A stretch of 34,186 nucleotides of DNA. Source: Planctomycetota bacterium. Its GTDB lineage: Bacteria; Planctomycetota; UBA8108; UBA1146; JAJFFE01. The translations under genes were made by a program, and so were the position numbers. Position 1 is the first letter of the stretch. Every line of letters begins with the position of its first letter. Below the pieces are notes generated by a model that saw only the letters and a list, made by a program, of their open reading frames with translations, did no database searches and was not told where the DNA came from. Below are positions 23,337 to 32,616 of the stretch, piece after piece. The stretch lies in NCBI GenBank assembly GCA_021776775.1, contig JAJFFE010000274.1, positions 1-34,186 on the forward strand, given 5' to 3'.

Positions 23337-24851
23337 ATGAAGCTGAGCATCTTGAATCTACGAGCGCTGGTCCTAGGAGCGCTCTGTTTCGCGCTCGCCG
23401 GGTTCGGCGACAAAGCGATAGCGCAAACGTTCTCGGTTCTGGGCCCGATGCCCGAACCGGCCGAAAACCCACTGACTCCTGAAAAGGCCGTCCTGGGGAA
23501 GTTGTTGTTCTGGGAAGAGCAGTTGAGTTCTAACGACGGCGTAGCTTGCGGCACGTGTCATAAGCCGTTCGCGGGGGGATCCGACGCGCGCGTCGGTCTA
23601 CCTCTCAGCGCCCACCCCGGCGTCGACGGCATGTTCGGAACCGAAGACGACGTGATCGGATCGATCGGCGTTATCGCGCGAGATGAAACGTGCGCGGAGT
23701 TTGACGACGGTATCTTCTTCCCGGAGCGGCAAGTGACGAACCGTCGTACGCCATCGTTCATCGGGATCGGTTACGGTGACAGTTCGTTCTGGGATGGACG
23801 TGCGACGGACGAGTTCATCGATCCCGAGACCGGTGACATTGCGATTGCGACCGGAGGCTCACTCGAAAGCCAAGCGATCGGACCGATTCTTTCGACGGTC
23901 GAGATGGCGTGCAATGATCGCACCTGGGATGACGTGCGTACCAAGCTCGAGAGCGTCACGCCGATGGCGCTGGCTACGGACATACCTCTAGACATGCTCG
24001 ACGCGCTTGCCGTCGATCCCACCTATCCCGATCTGTTCGAAGCGGCCTTTGGGACGCCGGACATCACCGCCGCTCGTATCGGGTTTGCGATTGCGTCTTA
24101 CGAGCGTACTCTCGTTCCCGATCGAACGCCGTTTGACCTCTTTTTGCTCGGTGACCCCAGTGCGTTGACGGCTGACCAGGAACTGGGAATGGACCTGTTC
24201 GAGTTGCATTGCGCGGGCGTGTGTCACTCCGGAGCAGAGTTGTCCGACAACGATTTTCACCACATTGGCGTGCGGCCGGCAGATGAAGACATCGGCCGCG
24301 AAGAAGTCACCGGCAATCCGGCGGACCGAGGCAAGATGAAGACGCCTCCGCTGCGCAACGTTGCGTTGCGCGCGCCGTTCTTCCACAACGGTGGCAAGGA
24401 AACGATTCAAGACGTCCTGATCTTCTACAACACCGGCGGAGACTTCCCGACAACCGATCCCGACATGATCGAACTCGGCATCTCGAACTCCGAGTTGCTT
24501 CTGATCGAGGACTTCTTGATCAACGGGCTGACCGACAACCGTCTGATCAATGAGTTTGCGCCGTTCGACCGTCCGACGCTGCAGACGTTCTTCCGTCGCG
24601 GAGACTCGAATCAAGACTTCGGTCTCGATATCGCTGATGCGACCCACCTGTTGACGTTCTTGTTCGTCGTCGGGTCCGATCCGTTGCCGTGTGAAGACGC
24701 TTCCGATGCGAATGACGATGGTGGACTGGATCTCGCCGATGCGATTTCCATGTTGTCGCGTCTCTTCTCCGGTGATCCACCGTTGCCGAGCCCGAGCGAC
24801 ATCTCGTTCGGTCACGATCCCACTCTGGATGCACTCGGTTGCAACCCGTAG
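23337..24851 (+). CDS. Di-heme cytochrome c peroxidase/MauG-like protein with dockerin-like C-terminus
   Basis: A 504-residue protein with a signal peptide (residues 1-30). The body follows the bacterial di-heme peroxidase pattern: LGKLLFWEEQLSSNDGVACGTCH with heme site C71-x2-C74-H75, NRRTPSFIG, SFWDGRA, and the late signature LRNVALRAPFFHNG followed by DVLIFYNTGG. The second heme site reads C292-A-G-V-C296-H297, that is CX3CH instead of CXXCH. The C-terminus (about 428-504) is a dockerin-like EF-hand pair (RGDSNQDFGLDIADA, DANDDGGLDLADA). AAGGGAG precedes ATG 23337; the open frame upstream to 23244 lacks these features. It probably acts in the periplasm or on the surface, in peroxide reduction or oxidation of an unknown substrate. 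Confidence 0.88.
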   Translation: MKLSILNLRALVLGALCFALAGFGDKAIAQTFSVLGPMPEPAENPLTPEKAVLGKLLFWEEQLSSNDGVACGTCHKPFAGGSDARVGLPLSAHPGVDGMFGTEDDVIGSIGVIARDETCAEFDDGIFFPERQVTNRRTPSFIGIGYGDSSFWDGRATDEFIDPETGDIAIATGGSLESQAIGPILSTVEMACNDRTWDDVRTKLESVTPMALATDIPLDMLDALAVDPTYPDLFEAAFGTPDITAARIGFAIASYERTLVPDRTPFDLFLLGDPSALTADQELGMDLFELHCAGVCHSGAELSDNDFHHIGVRPADEDIGREEVTGNPADRGKMKTPPLRNVALRAPFFHNGGKETIQDVLIFYNTGGDFPTTDPDMIELGISNSELLLIEDFLINGLTDNRLINEFAPFDRPTLQTFFRRGDSNQDFGLDIADATHLLTFLFVVGSDPLPCEDASDANDDGGLDLADAISMLSRLFSGDPPLPSPSDISFGHDPTLDALGCNP

Positions 24852-24856
24852 GCGAC

Positions 24857-26584
24857 ATGAAGACGTTCGCACGAGATAAGGTCCGTTCCCCGCGCGCGGG
24901 GGGCGGGCCTTTGCTCGTTGCGTCGTTCGTCCTTGTTGTCGTTGGAGTGCTGTCGGCCCGCGAGAACTCGTCAGAGCTACGCTTCGTCACCGAACGGCCG
25001 GTCGACTTCGTGCATGCGAAGGGGGCGAGCGGTCAGCGATATCTCGTCGAGACCATGGGTTCCGGCGCTGCGCTTTTCGATTTCGACGGGGACGGAGATC
25101 TCGACCTGTACTTCGTCCAAGGCGCCCCCATGCCCGGAGCGAAGCGGTTCGATTCCCGAAATTGTCTCTACCGTAACGATGGTCGCGGAGCCTTCGCGCG
25201 GCTCACCGGTGATCACGCCGCGCCCGATGCGCGCTACGGCATGGGGTGCGCGGTTGGAGACATCGACAACGACGGTGATCCCGATCTCTTCGTCTCCAAC
25301 TACGGTCGCAACTCTCTGTACCGAAACGACGGCGGCCGTTTCGTCGATATCACGCGCGAAGCCGGGGTCGGCGACGACGCGTGGGCGTCGAGCGCGGCGT
25401 TCGCCGACTTCGACGGCGATGGGCTGCTCGATCTCTACGTCGCGAATTACCTCGCGTTCACGGTCGACGTTCACAAGGAGTGTTCTCTCGGCAAGGGCAT
25501 TCCTGCCTACTGTTCACCCGACGCCTACCCGGGCGTGGGTGATCGGATGTACCGCAACCTCGGCGGCGGAAAGTTCCTGGACGTGTCGGATCGGGTCGGG
25601 CTCGGCAAGTCGCTCGGGAAGTCACTCGGTGTCTTGTGCGCTGATTTCGATCGCAATGGCAAGATCGACGTCTACATCGCCAATGACGGCGTTTCCAATC
25701 AGCTTCTGATGAACTCAGGGGATTGGAAGTTCGAAGACGCGACCCTGGTTTCCGCAACGGGCTACAACGACGACGGCCTGGCGCAGGCGGGGATGGGTGT
25801 CGCCGGTGGAGACCTCGACGACGACGGCCTCTTCGACCTCTTCGTCACCAACCTTTCGAGTGAGACCAACGTTCTCTACCGCTCGCTCGGCGACGGCTTC
25901 TTCGAAGACGCGACCGCTCTCGCCGGTGTCGGACCCCCGAGTTTTCTCTACACCGGGTTCGGGACCAATGCAGCCGACTTCGACGCCGACGGAGATCTCG
26001 ACTTGTTCATCGCGAACGGGCACGTCATCGACAACATTGCCAAGTTCAGTGATCACCAAACGTACGAGCAGGTCGACCAGGTCATGGTCAACATCGGCAA
26101 TGGTCGATTCCGCGACGACACGGTGAAGTCGCTCGGCACGCAGCAGCCGGCGGCGGGTCGCGGGTCGTGCGTCGGCGATCTCGATGGAGATGGCGACCTC
26201 GATATCGTCGTGACGAACTGCGACAGCGTTCCTGTCGTGTACCGTAACCAAAGCTCGGGCGTGTCGTGGTTGGCCATCGAGCTGCACGGCGGCCGCAGCA
26301 ATCGCGACGGCGTCGGAGCGCGAGTGCGCGTGCACATCGGTGCCCGTGTCTTGGAACGCGAACGCTACGGGGGAGGCTCGTATCTTTCTGCCCAAGACCG
26401 CCCGTTGTACTTCGGCCTAGGCAGTGCGAAGTCGGTCGACCGCGTGACTGTTCAATGGCCGTCGGGTACCGTGAGTGAGGTTGAGGTGCAGGGATTGAAT
26501 CGTTGTGTCGTTGTCGAAGAAACCGCCACCGGCGCGGCGACGACGAAGCCAGCGACTTCGCGACCAGCGAAGTCGGATCGGTAG
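24857..26584 (+). CDS. CRTAC1-family protein (FG-GAP propeller plus ASPIC/UnbV domain)
   Basis: A 575-residue exported protein with an N-terminal hydrophobic helix (about 17-34). Seven FG-GAP motifs run through the body (DFDGDGDLDLYFV, DIDNDGDPDLFVS, DFDGDGLLDLYVA, DFDRNGKIDVYIA, DLDDDGLFDLFVT, DFDADGDLDLFIA, DLDGDGDLDIVVT). The ASPIC/UnbV module ends it (GVGARVRVHIGAR, YGGGSYLSAQ, YFGLG, VTVQWPSG). The last 25 residues are Ala/Thr/Lys-rich. It starts 5 nt after the peroxidase gene, so the two are probably one transcript. CRTAC1 and TPR genes often sit together in Planctomycetota, as here. The molecular role is unknown. Confidence 0.88.
   Translation: MKTFARDKVRSPRAGGGPLLVASFVLVVVGVLSARENSSELRFVTERPVDFVHAKGASGQRYLVETMGSGAALFDFDGDGDLDLYFVQGAPMPGAKRFDSRNCLYRNDGRGAFARLTGDHAAPDARYGMGCAVGDIDNDGDPDLFVSNYGRNSLYRNDGGRFVDITREAGVGDDAWASSAAFADFDGDGLLDLYVANYLAFTVDVHKECSLGKGIPAYCSPDAYPGVGDRMYRNLGGGKFLDVSDRVGLGKSLGKSLGVLCADFDRNGKIDVYIANDGVSNQLLMNSGDWKFEDATLVSATGYNDDGLAQAGMGVAGGDLDDDGLFDLFVTNLSSETNVLYRSLGDGFFEDATALAGVGPPSFLYTGFGTNAADFDADGDLDLFIANGHVIDNIAKFSDHQTYEQVDQVMVNIGNGRFRDDTVKSLGTQQPAAGRGSCVGDLDGDGDLDIVVTNCDSVPVVYRNQSSGVSWLAIELHGGRSNRDGVGARVRVHIGARVLERERYGGGSYLSAQDRPLYFGLGSAKSVDRVTVQWPSGTVSEVEVQGLNRCVVVEETATGAATTKPATSRPAKSDR
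26553..26575 (+). other. Perfect 9-bp hairpin at the end of the CRTAC1 gene
   Basis: CGACTTCGC (26553-26561) pairs with GCGAAGTCG (26567-26575) around a 5-nt loop, just before the stop codon at 26582-26584. A 14-bp near-tandem repeat (ATCGGTAGTGCCGA / ATCGGTAGTGTCGG, 26577-26604) follows. There is no T-run. It may stabilise the 3' end of the upstream message or mark a processing site. Confidence 0.4.
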
Positions 26585-26659
26585 TGCCGAATCGGTAGTG
26601 TCGGCAGCTTGGTTCTCGGCGTGTGGTTCCGAATGCGAGCTGCGACGCCGCACTGAGAG

Positions 26660-28228
26660 GTGAAGACGCTGATCGTTTCGATACTCCTACTCTCCATGTT
26701 GATTTCCCAGAGCGACGTACCCCTTGCGCCTCCGCCGGTCTCCGAGCTCGCGGTGCGATCGGCACTGCGTGAGGCGCAGTACGGCCGCGCTATCGAACTG
26801 ACTCAGCAGTGGGTGGTCGCCAATGGAGTTGCAGCGGTGCCCGCCGAGTTGGTGCCGCTCGTCTTGGGCGCGTACCACGCCAGCCATCGTTTCGACGACG
26901 GTGCCGACTTCGTCGAACGTCTCGCCGATCACGGGGCGTTGACCGGTCCTGTCGCCAAAGTTGGCGCAACGCTGTTCTCCGAGGCGGGACGTCTCCGAGG
27001 TTGGGGAGCGTTGCTCGATCGAACACTCGGCGATGGGAACGATCCTACGCTTCTTCTCGAACGAGCGCGGGCGCACTTCAGCTTGCAGGAGTACGCCGCG
27101 GCGATTGCGACGTGTGATCGTATTCCTCGCGACACGTCTAACGTGGGTGTGGCCGAACCGTATCTCCGAGGAGCCGCGCACGCCGGATTGGCGCAGTGGG
27201 ATCTTGCGGAGCAGTCGTTGCGACTCTGCCTCGAACGCCAACCGCGACACTATCGCGCCATGCTGGAGCTGGGTCGGGTGCAATTGCGCCGCAAGAACAT
27301 CGACGGCGCAATAGAAACGCTCCGTCGTTGTATCTCGGGGCGACCGCGGGATCGCGCGGCGATCTTGCTCAACCTAGGCCAAGCGCTTCAGCGTGCCGGA
27401 CAGGGCGAAGAGTCGAAGTTCGTGTTGCGTGCGTTCAAGTCGGCCAATGCTCATGAAGAGAAACGCAAAGACCTCGAGCAGGCGGTCCGCATCAACCCGA
27501 GTCGCGTCGATGTCTATGTCGAGCTGGCCGAGTTCTTAGTGGACGATCCCGCGGAGCGACGGGCGGCGCAGGCGGCGATCGCGCGTGGTCTCGAGTTGGC
27601 GCCGAACTCGGATCGACTGTTGATCGCGAAGGGGCGCTTTCTTCGTCCGGTCGACATCTCGGCCGCAAAGGACGCATTCGTGGCGGCTCTCGCGGCGAAC
27701 GTGCGCGCCCACGACGCACGGCTAGAGTTGGCGGAGATAACGTTGTCGGCCAATGGCCTGCAGCTGGCCGATCGGTTTCTCTCGAGGTGCCGAGAACACG
27801 TCGACGCATCGCGTTGGAACTTGGCGTTCACCGAACTCGAAGCGCGTCGCGGCCGCGGGTACGGGTCAGCAGTCGACTACGCACGCCGCGCGGTCGACGC
27901 GGACCCGACCAACCTAGAGGCGGTTCTCGCCTGGGTAGACCTCGGCATGGCGTTTCAAGAGGTCGAAGCCACCACGAAGCAGCTCGCCGTGTGGTCCGCA
28001 GCCGATCCAACGAATCCACGCTTCTTGATTGCTCACGCGGTGCTCGAGATGGAGCGTGACCGGTTTCAAGCGGCCGCCGATCTCCTCGCTCTCGCCATGA
28101 CGGTCGATCCCTACTTCCCTCCCACGCATCACTTCTCGGCGCAGTTGCTGCGTCGCCAAGATAATAAAACGGAGGCTAAGGTCGCCGAAGCGCGAGCGAC
28201 TTACCTGGCACGGGTGCTCGGTCAGTGA
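26660..28228 (+). CDS. TPR-repeat protein
   Basis: A 522-residue, mostly helical protein with an N-terminal hydrophobic segment (VKTLIVSILLLSMLIS), so probably exported or anchored. TPR-like helix pairs are clear around residues 130-260 (HFSLQEYAAAIATCDRIP, GLAQWDLAEQSLRLCLERQP, VQLRRKNIDGAIETLRRCISGRP, LGQALQRAGQGEESKFVL) and degenerate ones continue to the end (AADLLALAMTVDPYFPPTHHFSAQLL). TPRs mediate protein contacts. GTG 26660 overlaps a GAGAGG stretch; ATG 26696 is an alternative but would lose the signal. It lies 75 nt after the CRTAC1 gene and is a likely partner of it. Confidence 0.82.
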   Translation: MKTLIVSILLLSMLISQSDVPLAPPPVSELAVRSALREAQYGRAIELTQQWVVANGVAAVPAELVPLVLGAYHASHRFDDGADFVERLADHGALTGPVAKVGATLFSEAGRLRGWGALLDRTLGDGNDPTLLLERARAHFSLQEYAAAIATCDRIPRDTSNVGVAEPYLRGAAHAGLAQWDLAEQSLRLCLERQPRHYRAMLELGRVQLRRKNIDGAIETLRRCISGRPRDRAAILLNLGQALQRAGQGEESKFVLRAFKSANAHEEKRKDLEQAVRINPSRVDVYVELAEFLVDDPAERRAAQAAIARGLELAPNSDRLLIAKGRFLRPVDISAAKDAFVAALAANVRAHDARLELAEITLSANGLQLADRFLSRCREHVDASRWNLAFTELEARRGRGYGSAVDYARRAVDADPTNLEAVLAWVDLGMAFQEVEATTKQLAVWSAADPTNPRFLIAHAVLEMERDRFQAAADLLALAMTVDPYFPPTHHFSAQLLRRQDNKTEAKVAEARATYLARVLGQ

Positions 28229-28282
28229 CTGGCTGCGTCAGAATCCGTTCGGCCGGCCAGACGCACCAACGAAGGACGCAGA

Positions 28283-30799
28283 ATGACGCCACGAACGATT
28301 GGACTCGCGCTTAGCGTTTGCTTAGCCGCGATCATCATCTGGGCGTTTCAACGTCCCGAGTCGCCGAAGGTTTCCCCGAGCGCCACCGGCGAATCGGTCG
28401 AAACTGTTCCAGAGTTGCATGAGTGGGACTCGGCGCAGCCACCAGAGTTTACCGATCTCGATCTCGATCGCGTCGCCGAAGAGAGCAGCGACGATGACCC
28501 GACCGACGATGAAGACGCCGATAGTGGCCGCCTGGCCGGAGTCGTCGTGGACGCGTCCGGGAATCCGGTACCCGGGGCGACGGTCTATTGGCGACGCTGG
28601 ACCATGGATCACCCGGTGACGACTGACTCTGCCGGACGGTTCGCGGCCGACGGGATCGACTCCGGGTCGGTCGAGCTGTACGCGACGTCGCGAAGCTGTC
28701 CCTCGAGCGAATCCGTGACGACGGAAGTCGGCGATTTCGATCCCGAGTTCGTCACGCTCGTTCTCCAGGAAGGTGGCGTGCATCGCGTTCGCATCGTCGA
28801 CATGCGAGGTGATCCCATCGAAGACGCGGTGCTGATCTTGAGGCAACCGGGTTGTGCCGGGCAACGGGTGATCAAGAGCGACGCCCAAGGTGAGTGCGAA
28901 CTTGTTCTACGCCCGGATCTGCTCGCCAAGATCAACATCGTTCTCGACCCGTACTATCCGTTTTCCGAATCGTTCCCATGGCGGGAGCTCCCGAACGAGA
29001 TCGCGCTCGAGGCCGATGCCTCGGTCCGAGTGGTCATCCTGGAGGATGCGATAGATCGTATCGATCGACTCGAGGTGCTGATGCGGTCCCCGGACAACAC
29101 GCAGCAGATGGTGTTCGGTCCGGGTGACGCGGTCGACGGTGTGTTTCACTTCCGCCGGGTCAAGCCGGATGCCTACAGTGTGAGAGTCATCGGTGGACCG
29201 TTTCCTCCGCTCATCGTCGAAGTCGAACTTGCCGATAGCGAAGTTCGCGAGATCGTCTATCCCGGCCCCAGCACCGAAACACCCGTGACGGTGGAAGTTC
29301 GTGGTCCCGACGGCGAGCCCGTGCCGGGCGCACATGTCTACGCGCAGGTCGAACGGGGCCGAGCCAACGGCTCGCGCGGGACGACCGATGGCAACGGCCG
29401 GATTGCGCTCTACGGACTCCGCGGACCGAATACCGATCTTCGTGTCGTCACCGGCGCGTTCGCCGAACATCGAGTTCGCGACGTCGCCAGCCGCATCGCC
29501 GGATCGGTGCTCCGAATCGACCTGGTCGACGTGTCGACGTTGACAGTGAAGGTGCGCGACGCGGCCGGTTCGCCCGTCGTGGGTGCTGTGGTCAAAGCGT
29601 GGTCCCACCAGTGGGGGAACGTGACGGTTTCGTTCAACGAGCCGCGGACCGATGCCGACGGCCTGTGCGTCCTCGGACGTCTCCGGGCGGGTCGACATCA
29701 GCTTCAAGTGCAAAGCGGTGACGGCCGTACCGTGACTCGTCGCCTCGACGTAGGAGTTGCGGTCGACGAGCAGATCACCGTGACGTTGCCGGCGAGTTCC
29801 ACGGTCTCGGGCGGAGTGACGTGTCGCGGTCGGCCTGTCGAACCCGGTGGACTTGAATTCAAGGCGGGGAGAGCCTCGACATCGCTAATGGTCGGTGACG
29901 ACGGGCTCTTCTCGGGCGGGATCAGCCGCGGTACCTACCGAGTGACGTATCGACAGGCCGCCTACGCTCGTTCGGCCCGAACGAGTCACGCCAATCGACT
30001 CGTCGTCGACTTGGGGCGAGTCAATGTCGAGCCCGACGCGCCGCTCGAATTCGACTACGACGGTTACGACGTCACAGTCGTGTTAGCCGAAGCGTTGCCG
30101 AAGAGGCGCTACACGCCGTACCTGCGTCTCGATGCCATCGGCGATCGCCCGCACTTTTGCACAGCGCCGGTACACTCGGACGGTGGATCAGAGTTGTCGT
30201 TTCCGAACCTCCCCGCGGGTCGATATCGCGTGTCTCTACACGCGGGAGCAGCGACGATGGCGGTCGAGCCTCGAGAGTTCGAGGTCGGCGCGGATCAGAA
30301 GATCGAACTCAAGTTGGTGCCGAGCACCCCGGTGAGCTTCGCCGGCAGTCTGCCGTCGGAAGCGAAAGCGGAGATGTTGGATGCGTCGGGCCGAACGGCC
30401 TCGCTCGGAGTCGTCTCTCGCAATCCAGTGGTGATCGACTGGCCGGCCGGCGACTCGGGCAACGGTGTCATCACAATGGTCGGCTACGCGCCGTTCTTCT
30501 TCTCGGTGGCCAAGAACGGAGCGGTCGCGCCTGCCGCGATTCGACTGACACCCTCCGCGACCATCGAGGTCGACGTCGTCGATCTGCTGCCGGGCGCCGA
30601 GCTGAGTTTTCGACTAACACCGCTCTTCGGGGCGGGGGGGGCGCGGAGCTACTGGGCCCACCAGCAGTTTCAACCGCCGTGGAGCGTGGTCGATGTGCAC
30701 ACTGGGCAGTATCGGATCACTCTCTACAACGGCGAAACAGAGCTCGACACGCGCGACGCCACCGTCGCCGAGGGGGATCGGCTTCGCGTCGAGTTCTGA
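28283..30799 (+). CDS. Membrane-anchored protein with carboxypeptidase-regulatory-like repeats
   Basis: An 838-residue protein with an N-terminal anchor helix (IGLALSVCLAAIIIWAF), an acidic linker (about 45-82, many Asp/Glu) and a series of beta-sandwich repeats. The repeats have the CarboxypepD_reg/CNA-B-like pattern, recognised by G-V-V-x-D-x-x-G-x-P-V-x-G-A (GVVVDASGNPVPGATV, EVRGPDGEPVPGAHV, KVRDAAGSPVVGAVV), each followed by TDxxGR...L. These folds are structural or binding modules on cell surfaces. AAGGA lies about 8 nt before ATG 28283. No catalytic motif is visible. It follows the TPR gene by 54 nt. Confidence 0.78.
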   Translation: MTPRTIGLALSVCLAAIIIWAFQRPESPKVSPSATGESVETVPELHEWDSAQPPEFTDLDLDRVAEESSDDDPTDDEDADSGRLAGVVVDASGNPVPGATVYWRRWTMDHPVTTDSAGRFAADGIDSGSVELYATSRSCPSSESVTTEVGDFDPEFVTLVLQEGGVHRVRIVDMRGDPIEDAVLILRQPGCAGQRVIKSDAQGECELVLRPDLLAKINIVLDPYYPFSESFPWRELPNEIALEADASVRVVILEDAIDRIDRLEVLMRSPDNTQQMVFGPGDAVDGVFHFRRVKPDAYSVRVIGGPFPPLIVEVELADSEVREIVYPGPSTETPVTVEVRGPDGEPVPGAHVYAQVERGRANGSRGTTDGNGRIALYGLRGPNTDLRVVTGAFAEHRVRDVASRIAGSVLRIDLVDVSTLTVKVRDAAGSPVVGAVVKAWSHQWGNVTVSFNEPRTDADGLCVLGRLRAGRHQLQVQSGDGRTVTRRLDVGVAVDEQITVTLPASSTVSGGVTCRGRPVEPGGLEFKAGRASTSLMVGDDGLFSGGISRGTYRVTYRQAAYARSARTSHANRLVVDLGRVNVEPDAPLEFDYDGYDVTVVLAEALPKRRYTPYLRLDAIGDRPHFCTAPVHSDGGSELSFPNLPAGRYRVSLHAGAATMAVEPREFEVGADQKIELKLVPSTPVSFAGSLPSEAKAEMLDASGRTASLGVVSRNPVVIDWPAGDSGNGVITMVGYAPFFFSVAKNGAVAPAAIRLTPSATIEVDVVDLLPGAELSFRLTPLFGAGGARSYWAHQQFQPPWSVVDVHTGQYRITLYNGETELDTRDATVAEGDRLRVEF

Positions 30800-30889
30800 T
30801 TCGTTACGGAAGCGATACCGGCGACCCATCGCGATCGGCGATACTCCTCGGGCTACGAGATTCCGCATTCGAGAGCCCCGGGAGGTCCC

Positions 30890-32506
30890 ATGATTCGTGC
30901 GCTACTATTGGTCGTTCTCGCTACGTCGACCGCCGCGGCGGAAGAACCCACCGTCGTCGAAAGCAAGATTCACTCGATCGGCCTGTTCAAGAATGGGTTC
31001 GCAGTCGTTCGTCGCGACATCTCCATTCCAAGTTCCGGTCGCTACTCGGTTCTCGACGTTCCGGTTCCGGTGCACGGTACCTTCTGGATCGAATCGACGA
31101 CGCGCGTGGACACTCGGGTGACGCGCCGTCGAGTCGAAGTCGAAGAGCGCCGCCGACCCGGCGCCGACTTGCAAACGGCGCTTGCCGGGCGAATGGTCAC
31201 CATTACCTTGCACGGCGACCTCTCGCTCGGACTGCGCGGACGCGTCGTCGATTTTCCCACGCACGAGCCCGGGTTCGATCGCAACTACGCGGCACCAAAC
31301 CCGTGGGGTGTCCCGGGTCATGTGAACGTCGGCGCCGCCGCACCGTCCCGTTTTCTTGTGCTCGACACCGCGCAGGGAGAGGTCTACCTCGATCGCGGTC
31401 AGATCAAGAAGCTCGAGGTCGATCGAGGCGGCGGCAAGAAGACGGTAGAGCGTCCCGTTCTAGTCTTCGAAGCGGCAGACGTTCCGACGGGCGGTGCGAC
31501 CGTGCGTGTCTCTTACCTGACCAAAGGCGTGGCGTGGGCCCCGAGTTACCGGCTGAACTTGGGTGAGAAGACGATGACGATCGAGCAGCAAGCGACGATA
31601 CGAAACGAACTTTCCGATCTGCACCACGTCGAGGTCGAACTGATCTCTGGTTTTCCATCCATACAGTTTGGCCACGTTGTATCGCCCATGGCCGCGACCA
31701 CGAACTGGACGCAGTTCTTTGGTCAGATCAGTCAGCGCTCGCAGAATGCCACCGGTCTCGCTGGGAATGTTATGTCGCAAGCGGTGGCGTACAACAACGC
31801 GGCGCCCGGTGCGTTCGGCGGCGGAGGAATCGTGCCGAGCGTCGAAGGGGTCGACGCCCATTATCAATCGGTTGGCGCTCGCAGCTTGAATCGCGGAGAC
31901 TCGCTCGTGCTTTCGGTCGCGCAGGAGCGCACGACCTACGAGCGCATCGTCGAGTGGATCGTGCCCGACAACCGTGACGAAAATGGTCGCTACGATCAAA
32001 ATCGACAGTTTCAGAGCGGTTCACCCCGTGACTCCGCGTGGGACGCAGTTCAGTTCTCGAACCCGTTCGAGTTTCCGATGACCACGGGCCCGGCGTGCGT
32101 GATTTCCGAAGACCGGTTTCGTGGACAACGAATGAGTCAGTGGGTCAACGTCGGGCAGAAGACGACCCTTCCCATCACGCGGGCGTTGAGTATTCGTACT
32201 CTATCTTCCGAGCAAGAGGAGCCGGAGACGCGGGAGCACCGCAGGATCGGCGGTCACAACTACCGGCAAGTCTCGGTCAAAGGTGAGCTTTTGATCTGCA
32301 ATCACCGGAGCGAGACCGTCAAGATGATCGTGCGTCGACAGTTCTCCGGTCAGTTACTGGAGGCCGACGAATCACCGAGTGAGCGACTTCTCGAAGAAGG
32401 AGCGCATTCGGTAAACCAGCGCAACGAACTGTCGTGGGTTCTGGAGATCGCCCCGGGTGAAGAGCGTACCGTGTCGTATCGGTACGACGTCTTGGTCTAC
32501 CGTTGA
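30890..32506 (+). CDS. DUF4139-like secreted protein
   Basis: A 538-residue exported protein (signal peptide MIRALLLVVLATSTAAA, cut before EE). The N-terminal part (HSIGLFKNGFAVVRRDI...) and the middle phrase VSYLTKGVAWAPSYRLNL, followed by ATIRNELSDLHHVEVELISG, match the DUF4139/mucoidy-inhibitor-like family, whose biochemical role is unknown. The C-terminal third is beta-rich and ends in GEERTVSYRYDVLVYR, as in that family. A Gly/Ala/Asn-rich loop (about 285-315) is inserted in the middle. GGAGG at 30881-30885 precedes ATG 30890. It may belong to the same transcript as the flanking secreted-protein genes. Confidence 0.72.
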   Translation: MIRALLLVVLATSTAAAEEPTVVESKIHSIGLFKNGFAVVRRDISIPSSGRYSVLDVPVPVHGTFWIESTTRVDTRVTRRRVEVEERRRPGADLQTALAGRMVTITLHGDLSLGLRGRVVDFPTHEPGFDRNYAAPNPWGVPGHVNVGAAAPSRFLVLDTAQGEVYLDRGQIKKLEVDRGGGKKTVERPVLVFEAADVPTGGATVRVSYLTKGVAWAPSYRLNLGEKTMTIEQQATIRNELSDLHHVEVELISGFPSIQFGHVVSPMAATTNWTQFFGQISQRSQNATGLAGNVMSQAVAYNNAAPGAFGGGGIVPSVEGVDAHYQSVGARSLNRGDSLVLSVAQERTTYERIVEWIVPDNRDENGRYDQNRQFQSGSPRDSAWDAVQFSNPFEFPMTTGPACVISEDRFRGQRMSQWVNVGQKTTLPITRALSIRTLSSEQEEPETREHRRIGGHNYRQVSVKGELLICNHRSETVKMIVRRQFSGQLLEADESPSERLLEEGAHSVNQRNELSWVLEIAPGEERTVSYRYDVLVYR

Positions 32507-32616
32507 TGGCGACGTCGAAGAGGGTTGTCGCTGGCCGGTTGCTCGGGGACACTGTATTCGGGATAGCTCTCTTTCCTGGAGTTTCGAGGCGTTTCTTAGA
32601 TCGTGGGAGAAATTCG

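Noticed and set aside
30157..31566. 469-codon open frame overlapping the ends of two plus-strand genes
   Set aside because: The translation is Arg/Ser-rich nonsense, shifted relative to two well-supported proteins.
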